Of a stretch of DNA of 64,000 nucleotides, positions 16,834-27,204 are shown in pieces. The notes below the pieces were generated by a model that searched no databases, was not told the DNA's origin, and saw nothing but the letters and a program-made list of their open reading frames with translations. The DNA is from P52-10 sp041397365. Its GTDB lineage: Bacteria; Pseudomonadota; Alphaproteobacteria; Rhizobiales; Xanthobacteraceae. The stretch spans positions 1-64,000 of the forward strand of contig JAWKWT010000003.1 of NCBI GenBank assembly GCA_041397365.1, in the 5' to 3' direction. The position numbers were made by a program, and so were the translations under genes. Every line of letters begins with the position of its first letter. The stretch's first letter is position 1.

Positions 16834-19115
16834 TCACTCGCCGTCGCGCAGGCGTCGCCAGACCGCGCCGATGACGTTGAACACCGTCCGTCCACACGCG
16901 GCGATCCTCTGGGCGGCGCGGTAGAATTCCCATTTGTTGTCGGAGGCGGGCGAGCGGACCGATATGCCGCCTCGCGCGCGGAAATCACCACGGATGTCGG
17001 AAAAATATACTCCGTCTCGCGCCCCGAATCCTCGTTGAATACCCAGCTTTTCAGGCCGTTCGCAGCCGCGATGCCGACCACGACGCTGGACAATTCGAGA
17101 TGCCGGTTCGAGACATGCATCACCACGACACCCTGCGGCGCGAGCTTGCGCTTGTAGATCTCCATCGCCTCGCGGGTCGCCAGATGAATCGGGATCGCGT
17201 CGGACGAATAGGCATCGACGATAATCATATCGAACACGCCGTCCGGCTGCTTCGCAAAGGTCAGCCGCGCGTCGCCGAGCACCGGCTGCATGTCGGGATA
17301 GCAATCGCGGATGTAGGTGAAGTATTTCGGATCGCGCGCGGTGTCGATCATGGACTGGTCGATCTCGAAGAAGGTCCAGTCCTCGCCCTCGCGCCTGTGA
17401 CACGCCAGCGTGCCGGTGCCGAGACCGATCGCGGCGACGCGCAACGGCCCGCCCTTGCGCTCACGGACGCCGTTGATCGCGCCGCCGATGCCGCCGCTGT
17501 CGTGATAATAGGTGATCGGTTCGGGCCGTCCTGTGACGGGCGCGCCATCGTCATTGAGCAGTTTCTGCGCGCCGTGAATCGTGGTGCCGTGCATCAGCAC
17601 GCGATAATGACCGTCGGCGTTGGTGACGATCTTGTGGACGCCGAAGAAGCTGCGGACGGTCTCGACCTTGCCGTCCTCGCTCGGATAGAGCCGCACCAGC
17701 AGCAGCGCCACCGCGATCAGCGCCGCGATGCTCCAGCGGTCGGCGCGCAGCAGCACTACGAGCACCACCGTCAGCGCGGCGATACCGGAGGCGAACGACA
17801 CCATCTGGTCGCGCATGAAGTCGAGCGCCTTGCCGCCGAGCATTTCGGGAACGAAAGCGCCGACAATGGCGATGATCGCAAGCCCCCAGCTCAGCGGCGC
17901 GAGCTGCTTCAGCCTCGGTGACAGGTCCTCTTCCTTCGGCCGGCACAGCACCGCCAGCACGACCAGGACCGGATATTCGGCGATCCATGAGAAGGTGTAA
18001 GGCGCGATCAGCCCGGCAAACAGACCGCCGATCATGCCGCCGAAGGAGAGCGCGACATAGAAGCCGGTGAGATAGCGCGCGGCGGGGCGCGTGCGCGCGA
18101 GTTCGCCGTGACACGCCATCGCGATCAGGAAGAAGCAGAATAGATGCCCGCCGAGCGTCAGCAGCAGATTGCGTTCGCCGCCGAAGGCCAGCAGATACAC
18201 GACGCCGGCGATCGCCAGCGGCTGCAACAGCAGAATGAATTTGTGCGGGATCAGCGGCCGCGACTGGAACACCAGCACCCAGGTCAAAAGATACAGCGAC
18301 AGCGGTAGCACCCACAGCAGCGGCGCTGCGGCGACGTCCGTGGAAATATGCGCCGTCACCGCGACCAGCAGGCCGGACGGCACGGCGGCGAGGAATATCC
18401 AGCGCGCGCGCAACAGCCAGCTCGGCGCGACGACGTCGTTCGCGCCGCTCGCCTGTTGCACAACATAAGGCGGCGAGCGGACAAGCAGAAATCCGCAAGC
18501 CGCGATCAGCGCGATCAGCAACACATAGCCGCCGGTCCACATCAGGTTCTGCGTGCGCAGCGCGAACGCCGGCTCGAACAGGACCGGATAGGACAGCAGC
18601 GCGAGGAAGCTGCCGATATTCGACGAGGCATAGAGGAAATAAGGGTCCGGGCCGTCCGGATGGCCGGTGCGCACGAACCACGCCTGAAGCATCGGGTTGT
18701 TGGCGGCGAGCGCGAAGAACGGCAGGCCGATCGACACCGCGAACAGGCCAAGCAGCCAGAACGGCGTGCCGCTCACGGGCGGCTCGCCCCAACCCGCCGC
18801 GATCGACAGCGGCAGCGTCATCGCCGCGACAATCAGCAGCAGCAGATGCACCACCACCGGCACGGCCCGGTTGCGGATCGTCATCAGGAAATGCGCATAG
18901 GCGTAGCCGAACAGCAATAGCGACTGGAAGAACACCATCGCCACCGACCACACCGCCGGCGAGCCGCCGAGCCGCGGCAACACCATTTTGGTGAACAGCG
19001 GCTGCACCGAGAACAGGAGCAAGGCGCTGACGAAAATCGCGGCGGTATAGACGGCAAGGATTCGGAAATTCCGCGCGGCGGAGAGCCGGTCGGGACGATC
19101 AAGGGACGAATTCAT
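16834..19115 (-). CDS. fused membrane domain / spermidine-synthase-like protein (frameshift near 3' end)
   Basis: About 760 residues. The N-terminal two-thirds has roughly a dozen hydrophobic helices. The C-terminal part is a Rossmann methyltransferase/spermidine-synthase-like domain (VAAIGLGTGTLACHRREGEDWTFFEID, YPDMQPVLGDARL, FDMIIVDAYSSDAIPIHL). This 'fused MFS/spermidine synthase' family is widespread but its reaction is not firmly known. The start is taken at ATG 19115 (GGAG seven bases upstream), the start buried by the hairpin at 19116-19155. After VVISAREAA the frame breaks near 16975. The expected tail (DNKWEFYRAAQRIA ... RRLRDGE, stop at 16834) is one frame away, so one missing base is likely; as read, translation continues to 16791. 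Confidence 0.87.
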
Positions 19116-19155
19116 GAAGGCTCCGGCAAAAGCCCGGCGCGACGCCGGAGCCTTC
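19116..19155 (-). promoter_or_regulatory. perfect hairpin covering the ribosome binding site of the gene at 16834-19115
   Basis: 12-bp perfect inverted repeat GAAGGCTCCGGC (19116-19127) and GCCGGAGCCTTC (19144-19155) with a 16-base loop. In the minus-strand mRNA the second arm is directly followed by the ATG, and its GGAG is the only Shine-Dalgarno candidate, so the folded RNA would hide it. This is either a translational switch or a terminator-like element. Confidence 0.65.
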
Positions 19156-19264
19156 GAGCAAGATTCGTCGAAGGCAACGGATTGAATCACAGCCGCCCGC
19201 GCGGGGCAATCCGACGCCGATGGAACTCATCGTCACATCGCCCGAAATGAGGTAAGGAGCGCGC

Positions 19265-20863
19265 ATGGCGGACCATGATGTCATCATTGTCGGCGCGGGA
19301 CATAACGGCCTGACCTGCGCCGCCTATCTGGCGATGGGCGGGCTGAAGGTGAAGGTGTTCGAGCGCCGCAACGCGGTCGGCGGCGCGGCCGTCACCGAGG
19401 AATTTCATCCCGGTTTCCGCAACTCGGTCGCCGCCTACACGGTCAGCCTGCTGAACCCGAAAGTCATCGCCGATCTGAGGCTGGCGGAGCATGGCCTGCG
19501 CATCGTCGAGCGGCGCGCCCAGAATTTCCTCCCCGCGCCGGACGGCAGCTATCTTCTGACCGGCGAAGGCCGCACGCACGCCTCGATCGCGCGCCTCAGC
19601 ACCGGCGATGTCGCGGCCTATGACGCCTTCGCGACGGAACTCGGCACCATCGCCGACGTGCTCCGCAAACTGGTGCTGCGGTCGCCGCCTAATCTGGTCG
19701 AGGGCTTCAGCCTTGGGGGCGTGCGCGAAACCGTCAACGCGCTGGGCACGGCCAACGTCCTGCGCGGGCTGTCGCTTGAGGACAAGCGCCTGCTGCTGGA
19801 CCTGATGACGGACTCCGCCGGGCGGATGCTGGACGATCGCTTCGAGAGCGACCTGATCAAGTCGCTGTTCGGCTTCGACGCCATCGTCGGCAACTACGCC
19901 AGCCCCTACGCGGCCGGATCGGCCTATGTGATGCTGCATCACGCCTTTGGCGAGGTGAACGGCAAGAAGGGCGTGTGGGGCCATGCGATCGGCGGCATGG
20001 GCGCGATCACGCAGGCGATGGCGACGGCCGCGTGCAGCCACGGCGTCGAGATCGAGACCGGCGCAGGCGTGCGCGAGATCATCGTCGAGAAGGACCGTGC
20101 TTGCGGCGTGGTGCTCGACGACGGACGCACCGTCCGCGCCGGCAGGATCGTCTCCAACGTCAATCCGAAGCTGCTCTACACACGCCTTGTGCCGGCGGAC
20201 GCGCTGCCGAGCGATTTTCTCGCGCGCATAAAACGTTGGCGCAACGGCTCCGGCACGCTGCGGATGAATGTCGCGCTGTCGTCGCTGCCCTCCTTCACCG
20301 CCTGCCCCGGCGACGGCGATCACCTGTCGTCCGGCATCATCATCGCGCCGAGTCTGGCTTACATGGATCGCGCCTGGCAGGATGCCTGCGCGCATGGCTG
20401 GAGCCGCGCGCCGGTGGTCGAACTGCTGATTCCGTCCACGCTCGACGACACGCTCGCCTTGCCCGGCCAGCATGTCGCGAGCCTGTTCTGCCAGCACGTC
20501 GCGCCGCAATTGCCGGATGGCCGCTCGTGGGACGACCATCGTGACGCCGTGGCCGACCTGATGATCGCCACCGTCGACCAGTATGCGCCCGGTTTCGCGC
20601 AAAGCGTGATCGGCCGGCAGGTGCTGACGCCGCTCGATCTGGAGCGCGACTTCGGCCTGCTCGGCGGCGACATTTTTCGCGCGCTGACGCTGAACCAGCG
20701 CTGTTCTCCGCGCAGTGATGCTCGTCATGCCGACTATCGTGGCCCCCTCGCCGGCCTTTACCATTGCGGCTCCGGCGCGCATCCGGGCGGTGGCGTCACC
20801 GGCGCGCCGGGCCACAATGCGGCCCGTGCGATCCTGCGCGATCACCGCGCGCTGTTCGGATAG
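19265..20863 (+). CDS. NAD(P)/FAD-dependent oxidoreductase, phytoene-desaturase/PYROXD2-like
   Basis: 532-residue flavoprotein of the CrtI-like amine-oxidase fold. The N-terminal FAD dinucleotide motif is DVIIVGAGHNGLTCAAYLA, followed by VFERRNAVGGAAVTEE. GGMGAITQAMA is characteristic of the family, and the C-terminal FAD-contacting motif is GLYHCGSGAHPGGGVTGAPGHNAA. Carotenoid genes are absent nearby, so a true carotenoid role is unlikely; PYROXD2-like proteins are widespread with unknown substrates. Around 20690-20730 the sequence (LTLNQRCSPRSDARHADY) departs from the expected family pattern (NQLFSARPMLGHADY), which two small compensating indels would restore. It marks the start of the error-rich stretch running to 25.1 kb. 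Confidence 0.87.
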   Translation: MADHDVIIVGAGHNGLTCAAYLAMGGLKVKVFERRNAVGGAAVTEEFHPGFRNSVAAYTVSLLNPKVIADLRLAEHGLRIVERRAQNFLPAPDGSYLLTGEGRTHASIARLSTGDVAAYDAFATELGTIADVLRKLVLRSPPNLVEGFSLGGVRETVNALGTANVLRGLSLEDKRLLLDLMTDSAGRMLDDRFESDLIKSLFGFDAIVGNYASPYAAGSAYVMLHHAFGEVNGKKGVWGHAIGGMGAITQAMATAACSHGVEIETGAGVREIIVEKDRACGVVLDDGRTVRAGRIVSNVNPKLLYTRLVPADALPSDFLARIKRWRNGSGTLRMNVALSSLPSFTACPGDGDHLSSGIIIAPSLAYMDRAWQDACAHGWSRAPVVELLIPSTLDDTLALPGQHVASLFCQHVAPQLPDGRSWDDHRDAVADLMIATVDQYAPGFAQSVIGRQVLTPLDLERDFGLLGGDIFRALTLNQRCSPRSDARHADYRGPLAGLYHCGSGAHPGGGVTGAPGHNAARAILRDHRALFG

Positions 20864-20923
20864 AGGTTGGACACTTGCCACCGACAGGCTAAGGACAGGC
20901 GCTCCACCGCCCAGGGTCCCAAC

Positions 20924-21806
20924 ATGTCCGACAGTCAAACTCCTCACCGCGCGATTCTTTGCTGTCGGACGAACACACCGCGCGGCGCATCGCCGACATC
21001 CTGTCCGAAACCTTCGATGCCGGTGAAACGGCGGTCGCCGCCTTCGAGGCCAGCAGCGGCTGGAACATCACCGTGCATTTCTCTTACGCCCCCGACGAAG
21101 CCGCGATCCGGCAACTGATCGCGCTCGCCTCGAACGAGGCGACCGCCGCCTGCGTCGCTTCGAGGCGGTCGAGGCGAAGGACTGGGTGAGAGCCAGTCTC
21201 GAAGGGCTGAAGCCGGTGGTCGCGGGGCGCTTCATGGTTCACGGCGCGCATGATCGCGACAGCGTCGAGGCCCGAACGTGATCGGCATCGAGATCGAGGC
21301 CGCCCTTGCCTTCGGCACCGGGCATCGGCACCACGCGCGGATGCCTCGTGCTGCTGGACGAGGTGTTGCGCGAATGGCGAGCGGAGCGCGTGCTGGATCT
21401 CGGCACCGGCACCGGCGTGCTGGCGATCGCGGCGGCGAAGGCGCTGCGTCAGCACGTGCTGGCTGACGACATCGACCGGCAGGCGGCGATCACGGCGAAG
21501 GAGAACGCCCGGCTGAACAGGGCAGGCCAGTGGGTCGAGGTGATCTGCGCCAAGGGTTTCGGCGCGCCGGAATTCTCGCAGGCCGGGCCGTTCGATCTGG
21601 TGCTCGCCAATATTCTGGCCAATCCGCTCAAGCGGCTGGCGAGCCCGATGCGCGCGCATCTCGCGCCGGGCGCCATGGTGATCCTCTCCGGGGCTTTGCG
21701 GAACATGCGAACGGCGTGATCGCGGCCTACCGGGCAATCGGACTCGTGCTGAAGAAGCGGATCACGCTTGGGGAGCTGGACCAGCCTGCTGCTGGCGCGC
21801 GGCTGA
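20924..21806 (+). pseudogene. prmA: prmA, ribosomal protein L11 methyltransferase (multiply frameshifted as read)
   Basis: Trimethylates ribosomal protein L11 using SAM. Pieces lie in different frames: an N-terminal piece (SETFDAGETAVAAFEASSGWN, APDEAAIRQLIAL) from about 20959, the catalytic piece (VLDLGTGTGVLAIAAAKAL SAM motif, then FDLVLANILANPLKRLA) at 21306-21719, and the tail (VIAAYRAIGLVLKKRITLGE, then WTSLLLARG) ending at TGA 21804-21806. The intended start is ATG 20924 (MSDSQTPHRA). At least four indels are needed to join the parts. All PrmA landmarks are present in the right order and spacing, so I think the gene is functional in the organism and the sequence is wrong. Confidence 0.82.
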
Positions 21807-21955
21807 ACACTCGGCAAGACGGCGGTTCCACGCGCAGAAATCCCTGCACCTTGCGCATGCAATCCTGAGCGGCGCGCCGCCCTGCCGCGCATGGATCGCG
21901 CCGGATTTTACCGATAAAAGATTCGGATACGGCACGGCAGGCGGATTGGCGAAAG

Positions 21956-23789
21956 ATGTTCGAAGCGCTTTTTCAGACATTCGAGGACCCCGAAGGCGGC
22001 GTCGCGCTGAGCGCGCGGCTGGCGGCGCTGCGCGAGGAACTCGTGCGCCGGAATCTCACCGGGTTCGTCGTCCCCCGCGCCGACAGCCACCAGAACGAAT
22101 ATGTTCCGCCCTCGGAGGAACGGCTGGCCTGGCTCACCGGCTTCACCGGCTCCGCAGGCCTCGCCGTTGTGCTCAGCGACCGCGCGGCGCTGTTCGTCGA
22201 CGGCCGCTATACGCTGCAAGCCGCCCAGCAGGTGGACGCCGCCGCGTGGACTATCGCCTCGCTGGTCGAGCCGCCGCCGGAATCTGGCTGGCCGCGGAAC
22301 TGAAAGCCGGCGACCGCCTCGGCTTCGATCCGTGGCTGCACACCGCCGCTGCGGTCGAGCGGCTGGCGGCGGCCTGTGCCAAGGCCGGAGCGGAACTGGT
22401 CCCGGTCGACAGCAGCCCGATCGACGCCGTCTGGCAGGAGCGGCCCGCCGCCCCGCTCGGTCGGAGTGACAGTCCATGACCTGAAATTCGCCAGCAGATC
22501 CGAGACGGAAAAACTCGACCGCATCCGCGCGGAAATTGACGCGCTGCGCGCCGATGCGCTGGTGCTGTCGGACCCGGCGGCGGTGGCATGGGCCTTAAAC
22601 ATTCGCGGCGCGGATGTCCGCACGCCGCTGCCGATCTCCTATGCGGTGAATTGCCCGCGACCGAGTAAGCAAACCGTCTTCATCGATGCGCACCAGGGTG
22701 TCGAACTCTTCGCGCGATCACATCGAGCGCAGCGCCGACGTCGCCGAGCCCGGTGAGCTTGCGCCGTATCTGCGGCAGCTCGCCGCCAGCAAGACCGCGA
22801 TCGCCATCGACAGCGCCACGGGCGCGGATGCACTGAGCCGACTGATCGTCGAGGCCGGCGGGCGGCCGGTGCGCGGCGCAGACCCGGTGGCGATGCTCAA
22901 GGCCGTGAAGAACCCGGTCGAAATCGCCGGCACCCGCAGCGCGCATGAGCGCGACGGCGCGGCACTCGCGCGCTTCCTGTTCTGGCTGGATCGCGAAGCG
23001 CCCGGCGGGCAACTCACCGAGATCGACGCGGTCGAGGCGCTGGAGAGTTTTCGGCGCGAGACCGGCGCGTTGAAGGACGTGTCGTTTCCGACGATATCCG
23101 GCTCGGGGCCGAACGGCGCGATCGTCCATTACCGCGTCACGCGCAAGAGCAACCGGCGCATCCAGCCGGGCGAACTGCTGCTGATCGATTCCGGCGCGCA
23201 ATATCAGGACGGCACCACCGACGTCACCCGCACCATCGCGGTCGGCGATCCGACGCCGCAGATGCGCGACCGTTTTACCCGCGTGTTGCGCGGCCATCTG
23301 GCCATCGCCCGCGCGGTGTTCCCGGACGGCACCACCGGCGCGCAGATCGACGCCTTCGCCCGGCAATTCCTGTGGCAGGCCGGTCGATTTCGAGCGGCAC
23401 CGAAGCCGCGCCAGCGTCGGCAGCTTCCTGTCGGTGCATGAAGGCCCGGCGCGCATTTCCAAGCTCGGCACGACGCCTCTGAAGCGCGGCATGATCCTCT
23501 CGAACGAGCCCGGCTATTACAAGACCGGCGCCTACGGCATCCGCATCGGAGATCTGGAGCTGGTTGTGGCGAAGGGGAGATCACCGGCGCGGAAAAGCCG
23601 ATGAACGGTTTCGAGGCGCTGACGCTGGCGCCGATCGATCGCCGCCTGATCGACATCAGCCTGATGACACGTGACGAAATCACCTGGCTCGACGCCTATC
23701 ACGCGCGCGTGCGCACGACCTTGCACGATGCGCTGGACGACGCGACGCGCGAGTGGCTCACCGCCGCGACCCGGCCGCTCGCTGGATGA
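21956..23789 (+). pseudogene. Xaa-Pro aminopeptidase, M24B family (multiply frameshifted as read)
   Basis: About 610-residue aminopeptidase P-like metallopeptidase that removes N-terminal residues before proline. It starts MFEALFQTFEDPEGG and includes GFVVPRADSHQNEYVPPSEERLAWLTGFTGSAG, DALVLSDPAAVAWALNIRG and the pita-bread domain LLIDSGAQYQDGTTDVTRTIAVG (two metal-binding Asp). Then come FLSVHEGPARIS, SNEPGYYKTGAYGIRI and the C-terminal domain ending REWLTAATRPLAG. Breaks lie near 22270, 22455, 22700, 23390 and 23570. The segment that should read as a GTGHG-type His motif near 23385-23430 is garbled. Correct order and full length argue for sequence errors rather than decay. Confidence 0.85.
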
Positions 23790-23811
23790 TCTTCAAACCA
23801 ATGGATCACCG

Positions 23812-25080
23812 GTGACGGACAATACGATCAAGCCCGGCACGGCGGCGGACGCTTCCGCCGCGCCCGACAACAAGGCTCCGCCCGGTTTCATTCCGCTGCT
23901 CGTCGCCTTGAGCGGGCTCGGCCCGATGTCGATGCAGGCGATCATGCCGGCGCTGCCGGCGCTCGCGACGTTCTTCCGCGAGGACATCGCCGTCGCGCAG
24001 CTGACGATCTCGCTCTATCTGGTCGGGCTCGCCTGCTCGCAGCTTGTGGTCGGACCGCTCTCGGACAAGTTCGGGCGACGGCCAAGTCCTTCCTTGTCGG
24101 CCTCGGCCTGATGGTGCTGTCCAACGTCGCCGGCATCTTCGCCACGACGCTGCCGCAGCTCGTCGCCGCGCAGGTCGTGCAGGCGCTCGGCGCTACTTCG
24201 GTCTCGCCGTCGGCCGGGCGATGATCCGCGACCTCTACGACCGCGATCGCCGCCTCGATGATGGGCCTTGTCGTCGGCTCGATGATGATCGCGCCGATGA
24301 TCGGCCCGTTCATCGGCGGCGTGCTGGAAACGACTTACGGCTGGCGCGCGATCTTCTGGTTCCTCGGCCTCGTCTCGCTGCTTTCGCGATCTTCCTCTGG
24401 GCATGGTTCATCCTGCCCGAGACGCGCCGCGTGCAGACAGGGCCTGCGGCGGGTTTCATGAACGACGTGCGCGCGCTGGCTGAGCCCGCAATACCACGGC
24501 TTCGTCATCGCGCAGGCGCTGGCGGCGGGAACGTTCTTCATCTTCGCCTCCGGCGGCGCCTGTGTCGCGATCATGCAGATGGGCCGCTCCAGCGCCGAAT
24601 ATGGCGCATGGTTCGCCGCTCGGCTCGGTGGCCTATATGGCCGGCAACCTCTCCTCGGCGCGCCTGACGCCGAGGATCGTGATTCACGCGCCGTTCTGGA
24701 TCAACTCTTCGCGTCCAGATCTCAGCAATCCCGCGCTCAGCGCCTGCTGCGCTGGGATACAACCCGAACCTGTGGTCTTCTCAGCTCGCCGATTCTTGCC
24801 TCCTGAACAGTCGATAACCACTGTTTAACCCGGCTGTGATGTCGAACCTCGCCACAGGCGCGGTCAGCGTCGGCGCAGGCGGCAGGCCACCGCGTCCGGC
24901 GTCATGGGCTTCGTGCAGATGGGTTTGGCGCGATCGTCTCGCAGGCCGGCGCGCATCTCGGCGGCGACTACAAAACCACGGTGCCATCGCTTCGCCGGTC
25001 TGATCCTGTCGCTGCTCTGCGCCTGCGTCGTCGCCTTGCTGGTGACACGGTATGAACGACGGCGCGAGGGAGCGGAGTAA
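23812..25080 (+). pseudogene. MFS transporter, Bcr/CflA drug-resistance subfamily (multiply frameshifted as read)
   Basis: Drug:proton antiporter-like protein of about 420 residues. The first piece has LSGLGPMSMQAIMPALPALATFF, ISLYLVGLACSQLVVGPLSDKFGRRP (the MFS loop 2-3 motif). Later pieces are VGSMMIAPMIGPFIGGVLETTYGWRAIFWFLG, LPETRR, and near the end SNLATGAVSV, GVMGFVQMGFGAIVSQAGAHLGGDY and LILSLLCACVVALLVTRYERR. I place the start at GTG 23812; the stop TAA is 25078-25080. At least six indels separate these pieces. The stop directly abuts the repaired ligA stop, the two genes being convergent with no spacer. Confidence 0.8.
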
Positions 25081-27198
25081 TCAGGCTTTCCCCGATCAGC
25101 CTGAACCAGTCGTCTTCGGAAAGCACCTGCACGCCGTGCTTCTCGGCGTCCTTCAGCTTCGAGCCCGCGCCGGGACCGGCGACGACGACGAGATCGGTCT
25201 TCTTCGACACAGAGCCAGACACTTTCGCGCCGAGACGCTCGGCCATCGCCTTGGCTTCGTCGCGCGTCATCTTCTCCAGCGCGCCGGTGAACACCACCGT
25301 CTTGCCGGACACAGGTGAATTCTTCGCCGCCTGCTCGGCCGGTTTGACCTCGATCTCGGCGAGCAGCGCATCAAGCGCCTTGATGTTGCGCGGCTCGGCG
25401 AAGAACTCGACCACCGCATCGGCGACGACCTCGCCCACACCTTCGATGCTGTTCAGATCCTCGTAGGCTTCCGAGGTGTTCTCCTCCTCACTCTGTCCTT
25501 TCGCGGCGGCGCATCGCATCGACGAACGCCTCCAGCGAACCGTAGTGCCGCGCGAGCAGTTTCGCATTGCCCTCGCCGACATGGCGGATGCCGAGCGCGT
25601 AGATCAGCCGATGCAGCTCGATGGTCCGACGCGCATCGATCGCGGCGAAAAGATTGCGGATCGAGGTTTCGCCATAGCCTTCGCGATCCTTCAGCCGCGT
25701 CTGCGAACGGGCGTCGCGCTTTTCCAGCGTGAAGATGTCGGCCGCCGACATCACCAGCCCCTGCTCGTAGAAATCCTGAATCTGCTTGTCGCCCAGCCCC
25801 TCGATGTCAGCGTTGCGCGGAATGAAATCTTCCCAGCCGCTCCACCGCCTGCGCCGGACACACCAGCGTTCCGGTGCAGCGGCGCACCACCTCGCCGTCC
25901 TCGCGCACGGCATGGCTGCCGCAGGCCGGACAGGTGTGCGGAAACTCGTAAGGCGTCGCATTCGCCGGGCGCTTGTCGGGAACGACGCTGACGATCTGCG
26001 GGATCACGTCGCCGGCGCGCTGCACGATCACGGTGTCGCCGACGCGAATATCCTTGCGCTGGATTTCGTCCTCATTGTGCAGCGTCGCGTTCGACACGAC
26101 GACGCCGCCGACGGTGATCGGCGCAAGCCGCGCCACCGGCGTCAGCGCCCCGGTGCGGCCGACCTGAATCTCGATGCCGCTCAGCACCGTCGCCGCCTGC
26201 TCCGCCGCGAATTTGTGCGCGATCGCCCAGCGCGGTGAGCGCGAGACGAAGCCGAGCCGCTCCTGCCAATCGAGCCGGTCGATCTTGTAGACGACGCCGT
26301 CGATGTCGTAGCCGAGCTTTGCGCGCCTCACACCGATGTCGCGATAGAAGGCGAGCAACTCCTCCACACCATGACATCGTTTCGTCAGCGGATTGGTCGG
26401 CAGCCCGGCCTTCGCCATCCATGTCACCATACCGAACTGCGTGTCCGCCGGCATCGCACTCATCTCGCCCCAGGCATAGGCGAAGAATTTCAGCGGCCGC
26501 GACGCGGTGATCGCAGCGTCCTTCTGGCGCAGAGAGCCGGCGGCAAAATTGCGCGGATTGGCGGCGGTCTGGATGCCGGCCTTTTCCGCGCGCTTGTTGA
26601 AGCCGATGAAATCCTTGCCGAGGATGTAGACCTCGCCGCGGATTTCGCAGATCGCCGGAATATCGCCACCCTTCAGGGTGTGTGGGATGTCGGCGATGGT
26701 GCGGACATTGGCGGTCACGTCCTCGCCGGTGTATCCGTCGCCGCGCGTCGCGGCACGAACGAGGTCGCCGTTCTCGTAGCGCAGCGACAACGACAGCCCG
26801 TCGATCTTCGGCTCGGCGACGATCGCCGCGCTTTCTTCCGTCGGAAGCCGCAGGAAGCGCCGCACGCGTTCGACGAAATCGGCGACATCCTCGTCGCTGA
26901 ACGCATTGCCGAGCGACAGCATCGGCACCGCGTGCTGGACCTTTGCGAAGCGGCCCGAGGGCGCGGCCCCCACTTTCTGCGACGGCGATTGCGTCGTCAC
27001 CAGTTCCGGAAAGCGCGCTTCGATCGCGTTCAGCCGCGCCCGCAGCGCGTCGTAGTCCGCGTCCGACACCGTCGGCGCATCCTCCTGATAATAGCGATCA
27101 TTATGTTGTTCGATCTCGATCGTCAGGCGCATCAGCTCGACCCTGGCCTGAGCCTTGGTCAGCGCGTCCACGTCCTTCAATGGCTTGCGGGCGGCCAT
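25081..27198 (-). CDS. ligA: NAD-dependent DNA ligase LigA (three frame breaks)
   Basis: Essential ligase sealing nicks in replication and repair with NAD+. In order: Ia domain (YYQEDAPTVSDADYDAL), adenylation Lys in EPKIDG (Lys131), GDGYTGEDVTANVRTI, HNEDEIQRKDIRVGD OB fold, Zn finger CPACGSH ... CTGTLVCPAQ, HhH domain (DIEGLGDKQI, ALGIRHVGEGNAKLLA, SIEGVGEVVADAVVEFF) and BRCT (GKTVVFTGALEKMTRDEAKAMAERLGAKVSGSVS). Frames change near 25845 and 25495. A third break, an extra G in GGGG near the end, hides the natural stop, which after repair is at 25081-25083. It starts six bases after the recN stop. Its essential role and full motif set imply sequencing indels. Confidence 0.9.
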
Positions 27199-27204
27199 CT
27201 GCGA

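Noticed and set aside
20924..25080. True pseudogene island or transposon-damaged region
   Set aside because: No insertion sequence, target duplication or large deletion. Motifs keep order and spacing, and an essential gene (ligA) shows the same type of damage, so sequence error is the simpler explanation.
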